DNA of 32,490 nt from Burkholderia pseudomultivorans (GCF_902499075.1 NZ_CABVPP010000070.1:1-32490); one strand, 5' to 3'. Shown: positions 17,819-27,174, numbered from the stretch's first letter. Translations and numbers: made by a program. Notes: generated by a model not told the origin, from the sequence alone.

Positions 17819-18860
17819 TTCGCTGCGCCGCCTCGCGCAACTTGCCGCGTCGCTGAGCTGCATGGGCGCGCTGGGCGCATCGCCCGCGCACGCGGCCGAC
17901 GCCGGCACGAACGCGGCAGGCGCCGCGCCGGCCGCCACGCCGGCTGCGCCGCCCACTTCAACGCCCGCGCCCGCCGCGCCCACGCCACCATCGGTAGCCG
18001 AAGCGGCGCAGCCGACCGGCGCCGCCGCGCCCGCGAAGGCCTATACGCCGACGCCGCAGCAGGTCCGCTTCGGCAACGCGATCGCGTTCCGCACGCTGCT
18101 TCCGTCGCCGCTGCTCGAACAGCTCACCGGCAACGAATATGCGCAGATCGTGCAGGCGGCCGCGGACAGCAATCGCCTGCTGCCCGCCAACCAGCCGCGC
18201 GTGAAGCGCCTGCGCGCGATCGTCGCCAGGCTCGCGCCGTATTCGGTGAAATGGAACGATCGCGTGAAGGGCTGGGCCTGGGACGTCAACGCGATCCGTT
18301 CGCGCGACATCCGCGTGACCTGCCTGCCGGGCGGCAAGATCCTCGTGTACAGCGGCCTGTTCGATCGCATCCGCCTGAACGACGACGAACTCGGCGTGCT
18401 GCTCGCCCACGGCATCGCGCACGCGCTGCGCGAGCATGCGCGCAGCAACTTCAGCACGGCCTCGCAGACGTCGCTGCGCGCGGCCGCGCTGCCGCCGCTG
18501 TTCGGCGTCGGCGATCCGCTGCCGCCGTCGCTGAATCTCGGCGCGCGCCTGCAGTCGCTGCGCTACGACCCGACCGACGAAACCGAGGCCGACGTGATCG
18601 GCGGCGACATCGCCGCGCGTGCGGGCTTCGATCCGCGCGCGGCGATCACGCTGTGGGACAAGCTCGCCGCCGCGACGCGCGCGAACAAGGCGACCGGCTT
18701 CATCTACACGCATCCGTACAGCGCCGCGCGCCGGCAGGATCTGCTGAACCGCCTGCCGGACCTGATGCCGCTGTACGCGAAGGCGATCGGCAAGCGCGTC
18801 GACTCGCTGCCCGACTACGCGGGCATCAGCGCGCAGCGGCGCAAGGTCGTGCGGCGCTGA
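17808..18860 (+). CDS. M48-family peptidase-like exported protein lacking the catalytic glutamate
   Basis: A 350-residue protein with a GTG start at 17808, overlapping ampG by 11 bases. Signal peptide is residues 1-29 (ends ASPAHA), followed by an Ala/Pro/Thr-rich linker (about 30-80) and an M48 domain. The zinc motif reads LLAHGIAHALREHAR: His201 and His205 are present, but residue 202, the catalytic Glu of HExxH, is Gly. The third zinc ligand is intact in ETEADVIGGDIAARAGFDP (Glu258). Other M48 hallmarks are kept (GGKILVYSGLFD, IYTHPYSAARRQDLLNRLP). Known M48 relatives such as BepA and LoiP are periplasmic proteases/chaperones for the outer membrane. Here proteolysis is doubtful and a binding or chaperone role is possible. 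Confidence 0.85.
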   Translation: MRNDSLRRLAQLAASLSCMGALGASPAHAADAGTNAAGAAPAATPAAPPTSTPAPAAPTPPSVAEAAQPTGAAAPAKAYTPTPQQVRFGNAIAFRTLLPSPLLEQLTGNEYAQIVQAAADSNRLLPANQPRVKRLRAIVARLAPYSVKWNDRVKGWAWDVNAIRSRDIRVTCLPGGKILVYSGLFDRIRLNDDELGVLLAHGIAHALREHARSNFSTASQTSLRAAALPPLFGVGDPLPPSLNLGARLQSLRYDPTDETEADVIGGDIAARAGFDPRAAITLWDKLAAATRANKATGFIYTHPYSAARRQDLLNRLPDLMPLYAKAIGKRVDSLPDYAGISAQRRKVVRR

Positions 18861-18921
18861 GCGAGCAGCGGCGCGACGCGCCGCGATTCGATGCGCGCGA
18901 GCGCGCCGCGCCGGGCGTCGC

Positions 18922-19878
18922 TCAGGCCGTCAGGTCGAGCGTGTCTCGATCGCCGGTCGGCCGGCCGCCGCTGTCGCGCATCCAGCGCACCTCGTCGCCC
19001 GGGCTGCGGCCGAACAGCCGCTTGAACTCGCGGCTGAACTGCGACGCGCTCGCATAGCCGACGCGTGCGGCGGCCGCGCCCGCCCCCACGCCGTCCTGCA
19101 CCATCATCAACCGCGCCTGATGCAGCCGCGCGGCCTTCACGTACTGCATCGGCGACGTCGCGGTCACGTGCTTGAACTGCGCGTGGAACACCGCGAGGCT
19201 CATCCCGGCCTCGCGCGCCAGCGTCTCGACGTCGAGGTCGGCGTTCAGGTCCGCGTGAATGCGGCGCAGCGCCTTCGCGATACGGCCGAAGTGATGCTGC
19301 TGGACCAGCGCCGCACGAATCGCGTCGCCCTGCGCGCCCGTCAGCACGCGATAGGCGATCTCGCGCATGATCGCGGGGCCGAGCACGCGCGTGTCGTGCG
19401 GCGACGCGAGCGCTTCGAGCAGCCGCAGCACCGCGTCGGCGAGCGGCGCGTCGAGCGGCGTCGAATAGATCCCGTGCGGCTCGCTGACGGCCGCGCCGAG
19501 CGTCTCGTCGAGCAGGATCGCGAGCTCGGCGATCACCGCGAGGTCGACGCGGATCGAAATCGCGAGAAACGGCTCGTCGACGCTCGCGAAGGTCTCGCAT
19601 TCGAACGGCAGCGGCACCGACAGCACCAGGTACTGCTGCGCGTCGTAGACGAACGAACGCTCGCCGAGATAGCCGCGCTTGCGCCCCTGGCACACGACGA
19701 CGATGCTCGGTTCGTACAGCACCGGCATGCGCGGCGCCGGTCGGCTCACGCGGATGAAGCGCACGCCGTCGAGCGCCGCCAGCGTGTCGCCCTCGTTCGG
19801 CGCGAGCCGCGTGTGCAGGTCGATCATGCGGCGCTGCACGCGGTCGCCCGAGTCGGCGAAAAGGGGCTGGAAGCTCAT
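18922..19878 (-). CDS. AraC-family transcriptional regulator
   Basis: DNA-binding regulator of 318 residues. The N-terminal AraC_N-type cupin region (about 20-170: PSIVVVCQGRKRGYLGERSFVYDAQQYLVLSVPLPFECE-like) probably binds a small ligand. The C-terminal two-helix-turn-helix domain (about 210-305) includes LDVETLAREAGMSLAVFHAQFK and the signature VGYASASQFSREFKRLFGRSP. It is transcribed away from the alcohol dehydrogenase gene across 216 bases; this arrangement is common where the regulator controls its neighbour in response to aldehydes or alcohols. The effector is unknown. Confidence 0.92.
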   Translation of the reverse strand: MSFQPLFADSGDRVQRRMIDLHTRLAPNEGDTLAALDGVRFIRVSRPAPRMPVLYEPSIVVVCQGRKRGYLGERSFVYDAQQYLVLSVPLPFECETFASVDEPFLAISIRVDLAVIAELAILLDETLGAAVSEPHGIYSTPLDAPLADAVLRLLEALASPHDTRVLGPAIMREIAYRVLTGAQGDAIRAALVQQHHFGRIAKALRRIHADLNADLDVETLAREAGMSLAVFHAQFKHVTATSPMQYVKAARLHQARLMMVQDGVGAGAAAARVGYASASQFSREFKRLFGRSPGDEVRWMRDSGGRPTGDRDTLDLTA

Positions 19879-20094
19879 CGGCGTCGTCCTGTCCGGCAAG
19901 AGAATCTGGCTCGCAATGTAGCACCCTGAACGCGTTTTGACGGCCGTTCGCGCGCAATTCAAGAGAAATAGGCAAATCTTCGAGACCTTCGTGTATTTCG
20001 CCGCGAGCGCGCGCTCCTTACGATGACGACCTGTCTCGCCGCATCGCCACATGATGCCGGCGGCAGTCAGTGTCACCGGACAAGGAGCCCCCGC
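19879..20094. promoter_or_regulatory. Shared AraC/alcohol dehydrogenase control region
   Basis: 216 bases between divergent genes. It contains TTGACG (19937-19942), and the inverted pair GAAATA (19965-19970) and TATTTC (19994-19999) flanking 23 bases. AraC-type proteins usually bind direct repeats and I could not define a clear pair. AAGGAG (20082-20087) is the ribosome binding site of the dehydrogenase. Confidence 0.35.
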
Positions 20095-21147
20095 ATGAGC
20101 ACAACCTATGCCTACGCGGCGACCGATTCGCAGTCGCCGCTCGCCCCGTTCGAATTCCAGCGTCGCGCGCTGCGCGATCTCGACGTCCAGATCGACGTGC
20201 TGTACTGCGGCGTCTGCCACTCGGACCTTCATCAGGCGCGCAACGAATGGCGCAACACGATCTACCCGGTCGTGCCGGGCCATGAAATCGTCGGCCGCGT
20301 CACCGCGACCGGCCCGCAGGTGTCGCGCTTCAAGGTCGGCGAGCTGGTCGGCGTCGGCTGCCTCGTCGATTCGTGCCGCACCTGCGCGAGCTGCGCAGAA
20401 GGGCTCGAGCAGTATTGCGAGAACGGCTTTGTCGGCACCTACAACGGTCAGGACCGCGTGACCGGCGACATCACCTACGGCGGCTACTCGACGCAGCTCG
20501 TCGTCGACGAGGCGTTCGTGCTGCGCGTGCCCGACACGCTCGACCCGGCCGGCGCCGCGCCGCTGCTGTGCGCAGGCATCACGACCTATTCGCCGCTGCG
20601 CCAGTGGAACGTCGGCCCCGGCAAGAAGGTGGGCATCGTCGGCCTCGGCGGCCTCGGTCACATGGGCGTGAAGCTGGCGCGCGCGATGGGCGCGCACGTC
20701 GTGCTGTTCACGACGTCGCCGTCGAAGATCGACGACGGCAAGCGGCTCGGCGCGCACGAAGTGGTGATCTCGAAGGATGAAGCGCAGATGAACGCGCACC
20801 TGAACAGCTTCGACTTCATCCTGAACACGGTCGCCGCGCAGCACGACCTGAATCCGTTCCTGCATCTGCTGAAGCGCGACGGCACGATGACGCTGGTCGG
20901 CGCGCCCGAGCACGACCATCCGTCGCCGCAGGTGTTCAACCTGATCTTCAAGCGCCGCCGCCTCGCGGGCTCGCTGATCGGCGGGATCGCGGAGACGCAG
21001 GAAATGCTCGATTTCTGTGCCGAACACGGGATCACGTCGGATATCGAGACGATCCCGATGCAGCAGATCAACGCCGCTTACGAGCGGATGCTGAAGAGCG
21101 ACGTGAAGTACCGGTTCGTGATCGACATGGCGTCGCTCAAGCGCTGA
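20095..21147 (+). CDS. Zinc-dependent NAD(P)-alcohol dehydrogenase (YahK/CAD-like)
   Basis: Cytosolic medium-chain dehydrogenase of 350 residues that interconverts alcohols and aldehydes. Catalytic zinc ligands are Cys41 (CGVCHSD), His63 (GHE) and Cys159 (LLCAGITTYSPL). Structural zinc ligands are Cys94, Cys97, Cys100 and Cys108 (DSCRTCASCAEGLEQYC). The Rossmann motif is GLGGLGHMG (183-191). The absence of an acidic residue at the expected end of the second strand (VVLFTTSPSK) fits NADPH use, as in YahK. The strong AAGGAG site with 7-base spacing fixes the start. The likely role is aldehyde reduction or detoxification, regulated by the adjacent AraC protein; the substrate is not identifiable. 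Confidence 0.93.
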   Translation: MSTTYAYAATDSQSPLAPFEFQRRALRDLDVQIDVLYCGVCHSDLHQARNEWRNTIYPVVPGHEIVGRVTATGPQVSRFKVGELVGVGCLVDSCRTCASCAEGLEQYCENGFVGTYNGQDRVTGDITYGGYSTQLVVDEAFVLRVPDTLDPAGAAPLLCAGITTYSPLRQWNVGPGKKVGIVGLGGLGHMGVKLARAMGAHVVLFTTSPSKIDDGKRLGAHEVVISKDEAQMNAHLNSFDFILNTVAAQHDLNPFLHLLKRDGTMTLVGAPEHDHPSPQVFNLIFKRRRLAGSLIGGIAETQEMLDFCAEHGITSDIETIPMQQINAAYERMLKSDVKYRFVIDMASLKR

Positions 21148-21161
21148 GCGTCGCGCCGATA

Positions 21162-21200
21162 TCGCGGCACCGGCGCGGCGCGGCCGCGTCGGTGCCGCGA
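21162..21200. terminator. Bidirectional terminator-like hairpin
   Basis: TCGCGGCACCG (21162-21172) pairs perfectly with CGGTGCCGCGA (21190-21200), 11 base pairs around a GC-rich loop. It lies 15 bases after the dehydrogenase stop and 15 bases after the stop of the convergent gene at 21216. There is no U-tract on either strand. Confidence 0.6.
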
Positions 21201-21215
21201 CGCGTGCCGGGAAGC

Positions 21216-21944
21216 TTAGTGGGCGCGCTGAAGCGAGAAGCGGAACGGATTGTCCGGCTCGACGAACCGAAGCCGAAGCGTGTCGCCGGTCGGCACGAAA
21301 TGCCGGCCGTCGAACCTGTAGTAGGAAACCAGCAAGCCGATGCGAAGCGCGTGCGCATCGTCGAACAGGTAGCGGTTGCCGGGAAAGGCCAGCGTTCCGT
21401 CATGCGTCGCCACGACGGCACGGCACGACGAAAGCAGACGGGGCAAGAGCAGCAGCACCGGCTTGCGCGCCAGCGGGTCGATCACGAGCAGGATTTGCGT
21501 GTACCGGCTCGACGCTTCGCCCGATGCGCTGCCATGGCCTTCGACGCAAAGCAGCGGCGGATGGATATCGGTTCGCCCGGCGACGAACACCTCGGCCGAG
21601 CCCGGGTAGATCGGCGCTGCAAACGCGCCGGAAAACGCGATGGCGTCTGCGAAGCGATAAGTCCTGCCATCGATCGCGATCCGGTCGCCCCACAGCGCGA
21701 TATCGAAGGTCCTGCGCCCCAGCTTCGCCTGTCGCTGCGCGAAAACACCGGGCTCGTCCGGGTCGACGTACAGCACCTTGGCATCGGGCTCGTGCGCGTC
21801 GCGTTCGTGCTCGAGCGGTGCGCCGAACACCGCCCCCGGCCGGTCGGCGTAGAACGCGTCATAGCCGACGTACGATTGCGCGTGACCCTGCGCGGACAGT
21901 ACCGTCAGCGTCGCGACCAGCATCGCGCGGATCCTTGCCGTCAT
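21216..21944 (-). CDS. Exported protein of unknown function
   Basis: I do not recognise this family. The 242-residue protein starts MTARIRAML and has a signal peptide (1-22, ends SAQGHA, cut before QSYVGY), so it is likely periplasmic. The mature part is rich in aromatic and beta-prone segments (FDIALWGDRIAIDGRTYRF, LRLRFVEPDNPFRFSL), has two cysteines (LLCVEGHG, SSCRAVVA) and no lipobox or catalytic motif I can name. It starts 34 bases downstream of the exonuclease III stop on the same strand, so it may be the last gene of a PPK2-xth transcript. Base composition is like its neighbours. Confidence 0.75.
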   Translation of the reverse strand: MTARIRAMLVATLTVLSAQGHAQSYVGYDAFYADRPGAVFGAPLEHERDAHEPDAKVLYVDPDEPGVFAQRQAKLGRRTFDIALWGDRIAIDGRTYRFADAIAFSGAFAAPIYPGSAEVFVAGRTDIHPPLLCVEGHGSASGEASSRYTQILLVIDPLARKPVLLLLPRLLSSCRAVVATHDGTLAFPGNRYLFDDAHALRIGLLVSYYRFDGRHFVPTGDTLRLRFVEPDNPFRFSLQRAH

Positions 21945-21978
21945 GCCGACCGCCTCGCGACACGCCCGCAGCCGCCCG

Positions 21979-22752
21979 TCACTTCTTGTAGTCGTAATCG
22001 ACCGTCAGCGGCGCATGGTCGCTGAACTTGATGTCCTTGAAGATCGACGTGCTTTTCGCGGTGCCGGCCACGCCCGGCGTCGCGATCTGGTAGTCGATCC
22101 GCCACCCGACGTTCTTCGCGTACGCCTGGCCGCGGTTGCTCCACCACGTGTACTGCTCGGGACGCGGATCGAGCGTGCGGAACACGTCGACGTAGCCGAC
22201 GTCGTCGAACAGCTTCGTCAGCCACGCGCGCTCCTCCGGCAGGCAGCCGGAGTTCTTCTGGTTGCTCTTCCAGTTCTTGATGTCGATTTCCTTGTGGACG
22301 ATGTTCACGTCGCCGCACAGGATCACCTCGCGCTTCTTCTTCAGTTCGGCGAGATGCGGCATGAATGCGTCCATGAAGCGGTACTTCGCCTGCTGGCGCT
22401 CTTCGCCGCTCGACCCGGACGGCACATACACCGACACGACCGACAGCTTGCCGTAGCGCGCCTCGACATAGCGCCCCTCGGAATCGAATTCGCTGCTGCC
22501 GAAGCCGATGATCACGTCGTCGGGCTCGTGGCGGCTGTACAGCCCCGCGCCGCTGTAGCCCTTCTTCTCGGCATGGTGGAAATAGCTGCGCAGGCCGTGC
22601 GGCTCGACGAATTCGGCCGGCAGGTCGTCGGCCGACACCTTGATTTCCTGCACGCACACGCAATCGGCGTTCTGCTCGCCGAGCCATTCGAAGAAGCCCT
22701 TCTTCGCGGCGGAGCGGATGCCGTTCAGGTTGGCGGTAATCACACGCATCAT
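21979..22752 (-). CDS. xth: Exodeoxyribonuclease III (AP endonuclease)
   Basis: DNA repair enzyme that cleaves at abasic sites and degrades 3' ends of duplex DNA, Mg-dependent. The 257-residue protein shows the EEP-fold motifs: ITANLNGIRSA, the metal ligand Glu in CVQEIKV (Glu36), GYSGAGLYSRH, CGDVNIVHKEID, the WRIDYQIAT motif, and the catalytic Asp-His in FSDHAPLTVDY near the C-terminus. Two adjacent ATGs (22752 and 22749) are possible starts. It follows the PPK2 gene by 40 bases on the same strand. Confidence 0.95.
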   Translation of the reverse strand: MMRVITANLNGIRSAAKKGFFEWLGEQNADCVCVQEIKVSADDLPAEFVEPHGLRSYFHHAEKKGYSGAGLYSRHEPDDVIIGFGSSEFDSEGRYVEARYGKLSVVSVYVPSGSSGEERQQAKYRFMDAFMPHLAELKKKREVILCGDVNIVHKEIDIKNWKSNQKNSGCLPEERAWLTKLFDDVGYVDVFRTLDPRPEQYTWWSNRGQAYAKNVGWRIDYQIATPGVAGTAKSTSIFKDIKFSDHAPLTVDYDYKK

Positions 22753-22792
22753 GTCGGAGTTCCGTTCAGTTCGAGATTGACAGGGGAGCAGC

Positions 22793-23632
22793 TTAGCGGA
22801 CTTTCACGCCTTCGAGTTCCGGCTTCGGCGGCGGGAACTCCAGCTTCATGTCGGTCATCGTGCGCAGCAGCAGCTCGGCGATCATCACGTTGCGGTGCGT
22901 CTTCGAATTCGCCGGAATCACGTACCACGGCGCATCCTCGGCCGAGGTCGCGGCGAGCGCGTCGCGGTACGCGGACTGGTACGCGTCCCAGTGCTTGCGC
23001 GCGTCGAGATCGGAGATGTCGAACTTCCAGTGCTTGGTCGGATCGTCGATGCGCGCCTGCAGCCGCTCGCGCTGCTCGTCCTTCGAGATGTACAGGAAGC
23101 ACTTGACGATGGTCGTGCCGTTCTCGACCAGCATCGTCTCGAAATCGCGGATCTGCCGGTAGCGGCGCTCGCATTCCTTGTCGTCGATCTGGTCGAGCAC
23201 GCGCGGCACGAGCACGTCCTCGTAATGGCTGCGGTTGAAGATCGCCAGTTCGCCGGCGGCCGGCACCTGCGCATGCACGCGCCACAGGAAATCGTGCGCG
23301 GCCTCGATCGGCGTCGGCGCCTTGAACGACACGACGCGCAGCCCGAGCGGATCGACCTCGTGGAACACCGCGCGCACGGTGCCGTCCTTGCCGCTGGTAT
23401 CCATCCCCTGCAACACCAGCAGCACGCGCTTTTTCTGCTGCGTATGCAGACGCTCCTGCAGCACGTCGAGCTCGCTCGATACGGCCGACAGCCGCTCGCG
23501 ATCGGCGTCCTTCGAACCCGACGAGAACGGCTTCGCGGCCGGGTCGAACGCATCGAGCGCGAATGCCGCGGCTTCCTTCCCGCGCGTGTGGTACGGCACG
23601 CGGAAATCGTCGAGAGACGGTTGTTTCGCCAT
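22793..23632 (-). CDS. Polyphosphate kinase 2 family protein
   Basis: Transfers phosphate between polyphosphate and nucleotides in the cytosol. The 279-residue protein is a single-domain PPK2 with Walker A GMDTSGKDGT (76-85), the PPK2 signature FNRSHYEDVLVPRV (132-145) and the lid-helix region DDKECERRYRQIRDFE. Further family blocks are KCFLYISKDEQRERLQARIDDPTKHWKF and WYVIPANSKTHRNVMIAELLL. The subclass, which decides whether AMP or ADP is phosphorylated, is not certain from reading alone. The ATG at 23632 has a clean GGAGG five bases upstream; the longer frame with a proline/arginine-rich lead is rejected. Confidence 0.93.
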   Translation of the reverse strand: MAKQPSLDDFRVPYHTRGKEAAAFALDAFDPAAKPFSSGSKDADRERLSAVSSELDVLQERLHTQQKKRVLLVLQGMDTSGKDGTVRAVFHEVDPLGLRVVSFKAPTPIEAAHDFLWRVHAQVPAAGELAIFNRSHYEDVLVPRVLDQIDDKECERRYRQIRDFETMLVENGTTIVKCFLYISKDEQRERLQARIDDPTKHWKFDISDLDARKHWDAYQSAYRDALAATSAEDAPWYVIPANSKTHRNVMIAELLLRTMTDMKLEFPPPKPELEGVKVR

Positions 23633-23683
23633 TGTTTCCTCCGTTGGACGGCGCGGCACGCCCGCCGGCGCACGCACCAAACG

Positions 23684-23726
23684 CGACGGGCCGCCCCGAA
23701 CAGCTTCGTTCGGCGGCGGCCCGTCG
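23684..23726 (-). terminator. Strong terminator of the gatCAB operon
   Basis: CGACGGGCCGCC (23684-23695) pairs with GGCGGCCCGTCG (23715-23726), and inside it CCGAAC (23696-23701) pairs with GTTCGG (23708-23713): 18 base pairs with one bulged base and a 6-base loop. On the minus strand it follows gatB by about 30 bases and is followed by CGTTTGG, a short T-run. Confidence 0.75.
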
Positions 23727-23755
23727 TCAAGCGCGGTTCAATCGCGCAGGCATGC

Positions 23756-25231
23756 TCAGCCGAGCTTCTTCTTCAGCAGTTCGTTGACCTGCTGCGGGTT
23801 CGCCTTGCCCTTCGTGGCCTTCATCGCCTGGCCGATCAGCGCGTTGAACGCCTTCTCCTTGCCTGCGCGGAATTCCTCGACCGACTTCGCGTTCGCCGCC
23901 AGCACCTCGTCGATGATCGCTTCGAGCGCGCCGGTGTCGGAAATCTGCTTCAGTCCCTTCGCGTCGATGATGCGGTCGGCCGCGCCGTCGTCGGTCGCCT
24001 TCTCTTCCCAGATCGTCGCGAAGATTTCCTTCGCGATCTTGTTCGAGATCGTGCCGTCGGCGATGCGCTGCAGCACCAGCGCGAGCTGCGCGGCCGACAC
24101 CGGGATCGCGTCGATCTCGATGCCGTCGCGGTTGAGCTGCGACGAGACGTCGCCCATCAGCCAGTTCGCGGCGATCTTCGCATTCGCGGCGCCCGCCTTC
24201 GCGACGACGGCCTCGAAGTACGCGGCCATCGCCTTGCTCGACGTCAGCACGCCCGCGTCGTACGCGGACACGCCGTACTCGTCGACGAAGCGCTGCTGCA
24301 TCGCGGCCGGCAGCTCGGGCATGCCGGCCTGCACGCGCTCGACCCAGTCGCGGCCGATCACGAGCGGCATCAGGTCGGGATCGGGGAAGTAGCGGTAGTC
24401 GTGCGCGTCTTCCTTGCTGCGCATCGACTTCGTCTCGCGCGTGTCGGGGTCGTACAGGCGCGTTTCCTGCACGACCTCGCCGCCGTCCTCGATCAGCTCG
24501 ATCTGGCGGCGCACTTCGTAGTTGATCGCGTCTTCAAGAAAGCGGAACGAGTTCAGGTTCTTGATCTCGGCGCGCGTGCCGAACTTCTCCTGGCCGACCG
24601 GGCGCACCGACACGTTCGCGTCGCAGCGGAACGAGCCTTCCTGCATGTTGCCGTCGCAGATGCCGAGCCATACGACCAGCCCGTGCAGCGCCTTCGCGTA
24701 CGCGACGGCCTCGGCCGCGCTGCGCATTTCCGGCTCGGTGACGATCTCGAGCAGCGGCGTGCCCGCGCGGTTCAGGTCGATCCCCGTCATCCCCGCGTAG
24801 TCTTCGTGCAGCGACTTGCCCGCATCCTCCTCGAGGTGCGCGCGGGTCAGGTTGATGGTCTTTTCATAGGCCGGCTTGCCGGCCTTCTCGTTGGCCGGCA
24901 CCTGGATCGTGATCGTGCCGCCCTGCACGACCGGAATCTCGTACTGGCTGATCTGATAGCCCTTCGGGAGATCCGGATAGAAATAGTTCTTGCGCGCGAA
25001 GATGCTGCGCGGCGCGATGGTCGAGCCGATCGCGAGGCCGAAGCGGATCGCGCGCTCGACCGCGCCGCGGTTCAGCACCGGCAGCACGCCCGGCAGCGCG
25101 AGGTCGACCGGGCAGGCCTGCGTGTTCGGCTCGGCGCCGAACTGCGTCGAGGCGCCGGAGAAAATCTTCGAGACGGTCGACAGTTGCGCGTGCGTCTCGA
25201 GACCGATCACAACTTCCCATTGTGTAGACAT
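23756..25231 (-). CDS. gatB: Aspartyl/glutamyl-tRNA amidotransferase subunit B
   Basis: Kinase and tRNA-binding subunit of GatCAB, which converts Glu-tRNA(Gln) or Asp-tRNA(Asn) to the amide form. The 491-residue protein has the GatB cradle domain ([72 protein letters not shown]) and the C-terminal helical/YqeY-like tail (about 330-491, ending [14 protein letters not shown]). Two starts are possible: 25237 overlaps the gatA stop as ATGA, but GGGAGG lies only one base before it; 25231 has GGAGG seven bases upstream, so it is preferred. Confidence 0.96.
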   Translation of the reverse strand: MSTQWEVVIGLETHAQLSTVSKIFSGASTQFGAEPNTQACPVDLALPGVLPVLNRGAVERAIRFGLAIGSTIAPRSIFARKNYFYPDLPKGYQISQYEIPVVQGGTITIQVPANEKAGKPAYEKTINLTRAHLEEDAGKSLHEDYAGMTGIDLNRAGTPLLEIVTEPEMRSAAEAVAYAKALHGLVVWLGICDGNMQEGSFRCDANVSVRPVGQEKFGTRAEIKNLNSFRFLEDAINYEVRRQIELIEDGGEVVQETRLYDPDTRETKSMRSKEDAHDYRYFPDPDLMPLVIGRDWVERVQAGMPELPAAMQQRFVDEYGVSAYDAGVLTSSKAMAAYFEAVVAKAGAANAKIAANWLMGDVSSQLNRDGIEIDAIPVSAAQLALVLQRIADGTISNKIAKEIFATIWEEKATDDGAADRIIDAKGLKQISDTGALEAIIDEVLAANAKSVEEFRAGKEKAFNALIGQAMKATKGKANPQQVNELLKKKLG

Positions 25232-25233
25232 GT

Positions 25234-26805
25234 TCATGCCTCCCGCCGAGCCGCCTCAAGGGAGGCATGCGCCCCCTCGGGGGGCAGCGAACAAAGTGAG
25301 CGTGGGGGCTCATTCCCCACCCCTGCCGGAACTTGCTTGTGCCAGTCGGTCGCGCGCTGGAACGCGTCGGCGACCTGCAGCATCCGGGCTTCGTTGAAAT
25401 AGTTGCCGATGATCTGCAGACCGACCGGGCGCTTCGCGTTCGCGCCGGCGCCGAAGCCGCACGGCACGCTCATGCCGGGCAGGCCCGCGAGGCTCACCGA
25501 CAGCGTGTAGATGTCGGCCAGGTACATCTGCACCGGATCGTCGCCCTTCGCGCCGAGATCCCACGCGACGGTCGGCGACGCCGGCCCCATGATCACGTCG
25601 CAGGACTTGAACGCTTCCTGGAAATCCTGCGCGATGATGCGGCGGATCTTCTGCGCCTGCAGGTAGTACGCGTCGTAGTAGCCGTGCGACAGCACGTAGG
25701 TGCCGACCAGGATCCGGCGCTTCACCTCGGCGCCGAAGCCTTCGGCGCGCGACTTCTTGTACATGTCGAGCAGGTCGCCGTACTGCGCGGCGCGGTGGCC
25801 GTAGCGCACGCCGTCGAAACGCGACAGGTTCGACGACGCCTCGGCCGGCGCGATCACGTAATAGACCGGGATCGACAGTTCGGTCTTCGGCAGCGACACC
25901 GGCACGAGCGTCGCGCCGAGCGCTTCATACTGCTTGAGCGCCGCGTCGATCGTCGCGCGCACGTCGTCGGCGAGGCCGTCGCCGAAATACTCGTTCGGCA
26001 GGCCGATGCGCAGGCCGGCGAGCGGCTTGCCCGCGTCGTTGCCGGCCGCCCACGGCTGGCCGAGGTGGCGCGTGAAGTCTTCGTCGTCGCGCTCGAGGCT
26101 CGTCGAGTCGCGCTCGTCGAAGCCGGCCATCGCGTTCAGCAGCAGCGCGCAGTCGGACGCGCTCTGCGCCATCGGGCCGCCCTGGTCGAGCGACGACGCG
26201 AACGCGATCATCCCGTAGCGCGACACGCGGCCGTAGGTCGGCTTGATGCCGGTCACGCCCGCGAACGACGCGGGCTGGCGGATCGAGCCGCCGGTGTCGG
26301 TGCCGGTCGCGGCCGGCGCGAGGCGCGCGGCGACGGCGGCCGAGCTGCCGCCCGAGCTGCCGCCCGGCACCGCGTTCGTGTCCCACGGGTTCTTCACCGC
26401 GCCGAACGCTGAATTCTCGTTCGACGAGCCCATCGCGAACTCGTCCATGTTGGTCTTGCCGAGCGTGACCATGCCGGCCGCCTGCAGGCGGGCGACCACG
26501 GTCGCGTCGAACGGGCTCTCGTAGTTCGCGAGCATCTTCGAGCCGGCGGTCGAGCGCCAGCCGCGCGTGACGAACACGTCCTTGTGCGCGATCGGCAGGC
26601 CGGTCAGCGCGCCGCCCGCGCCGCGCGCGAGCTCGGCGTCGGCGGCCTTGGCCTGCGCGAGGGTGAGGTCGGCATCGACGTGGACGAACGCGTTCAGGTC
26701 GCGCGCGGCGTCGATCCGTTTCAGATAGTGCTGCGCGAGCTCGACGGCCGAGCATTCCTTGGCGGCGAGCGCGGCGCGCAGTTCGGTCAGGCTTTTTGCG
26801 TGCAT
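25234..26805 (-). CDS. gatA: Aspartyl/glutamyl-tRNA amidotransferase subunit A, with C-terminal extension
   Basis: Amidase subunit that releases ammonia from glutamine for tRNA amidation. The 523-residue protein has the amidase-signature Ser-cisSer-Lys triad: Lys75 (PIAHKDVF), Ser150 (GGSSGGSS) and Ser174 ([14 protein letters not shown]). The region expected from close relatives ends at WHKQVPAGV (about residue 496). Here 27 more residues follow ([20 protein letters not shown] and on), encoded by a palindrome-containing repeat-like element. The stop overlaps the alternative gatB ATG. The extension is probably not part of the active fold. Confidence 0.95.
   Translation of the reverse strand: MHAKSLTELRAALAAKECSAVELAQHYLKRIDAARDLNAFVHVDADLTLAQAKAADAELARGAGGALTGLPIAHKDVFVTRGWRSTAGSKMLANYESPFDATVVARLQAAGMVTLGKTNMDEFAMGSSNENSAFGAVKNPWDTNAVPGGSSGGSSAAVAARLAPAATGTDTGGSIRQPASFAGVTGIKPTYGRVSRYGMIAFASSLDQGGPMAQSASDCALLLNAMAGFDERDSTSLERDDEDFTRHLGQPWAAGNDAGKPLAGLRIGLPNEYFGDGLADDVRATIDAALKQYEALGATLVPVSLPKTELSIPVYYVIAPAEASSNLSRFDGVRYGHRAAQYGDLLDMYKKSRAEGFGAEVKRRILVGTYVLSHGYYDAYYLQAQKIRRIIAQDFQEAFKSCDVIMGPASPTVAWDLGAKGDDPVQMYLADIYTLSVSLAGLPGMSVPCGFGAGANAKRPVGLQIIGNYFNEARMLQVADAFQRATDWHKQVPAGVGNEPPRSLCSLPPEGAHASLEAARREA
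25240..25316. repeat. Palindromic repeat-like element at the end of gatA
   Basis: Contains GCCCCCTCGGGGGGC (about 25270-25284) flanked by GGGAGGCATGCGCC and GAGCGTGGGGGCTCA. This resembles a short GC-rich palindromic unit I recall as frequent between genes in Burkholderiales genomes. CCTCAAGGGAGG-type arms form further stems. Only one copy is seen in this window, so its repeat status is from memory. Confidence 0.5.
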
Positions 26806-26874
26806 GAGGTGTTTTCCTGGGAATTCTGGGTGGCGCGCGGCGCGAGGGCGGCCGGCGCGCTGGTCGTCGAACGC

Positions 26875-27174
26875 TTACTCGATCACCTTCGGCACGAGAT
26901 AGAGGCCGTCCTGGACGGCCGGCGCCGAGCGCTGGTTGTCGTCGCGATTCACGACTTCCGTGACGGCGTCGTCGCGCAGGCGCTGCGCGACTTCCTGGAT
27001 ATGTTCGATCGGGTGCGCGAGCGGCTCGATGCCGGCGGTATCGACCGCCTGCATCTGCTCGACGAGGCCGAAGAAATCGTTGAGCTGGCCGAGCGTGTGC
27101 TCGGCGTCGGCGTCGGCCATTTCGAGTCGCGCGAGGTGCGCGATGCGTTTCACATCGGTCAGGGTAAGGGCCAT
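26875..27174 (-). CDS. gatC: Aspartyl/glutamyl-tRNA amidotransferase subunit C
   Basis: Small 99-residue subunit that wraps around and stabilises GatA. It shows the family pattern: [19 protein letters not shown], then [28 protein letters not shown], then [11 protein letters not shown] and [11 protein letters not shown]. It is first in a gatC-gatA-gatB operon, 69 bases before gatA, reading away from mreB. Confidence 0.96.
   Translation of the reverse strand: MALTLTDVKRIAHLARLEMADADAEHTLGQLNDFFGLVEQMQAVDTAGIEPLAHPIEHIQEVAQRLRDDAVTEVVNRDDNQRSAPAVQDGLYLVPKVIE

Noticed and set aside
22895-25402. 835-codon plus-strand open frame
   Set aside because: Lies antisense to PPK2 and gatB, with no recognisable domain.
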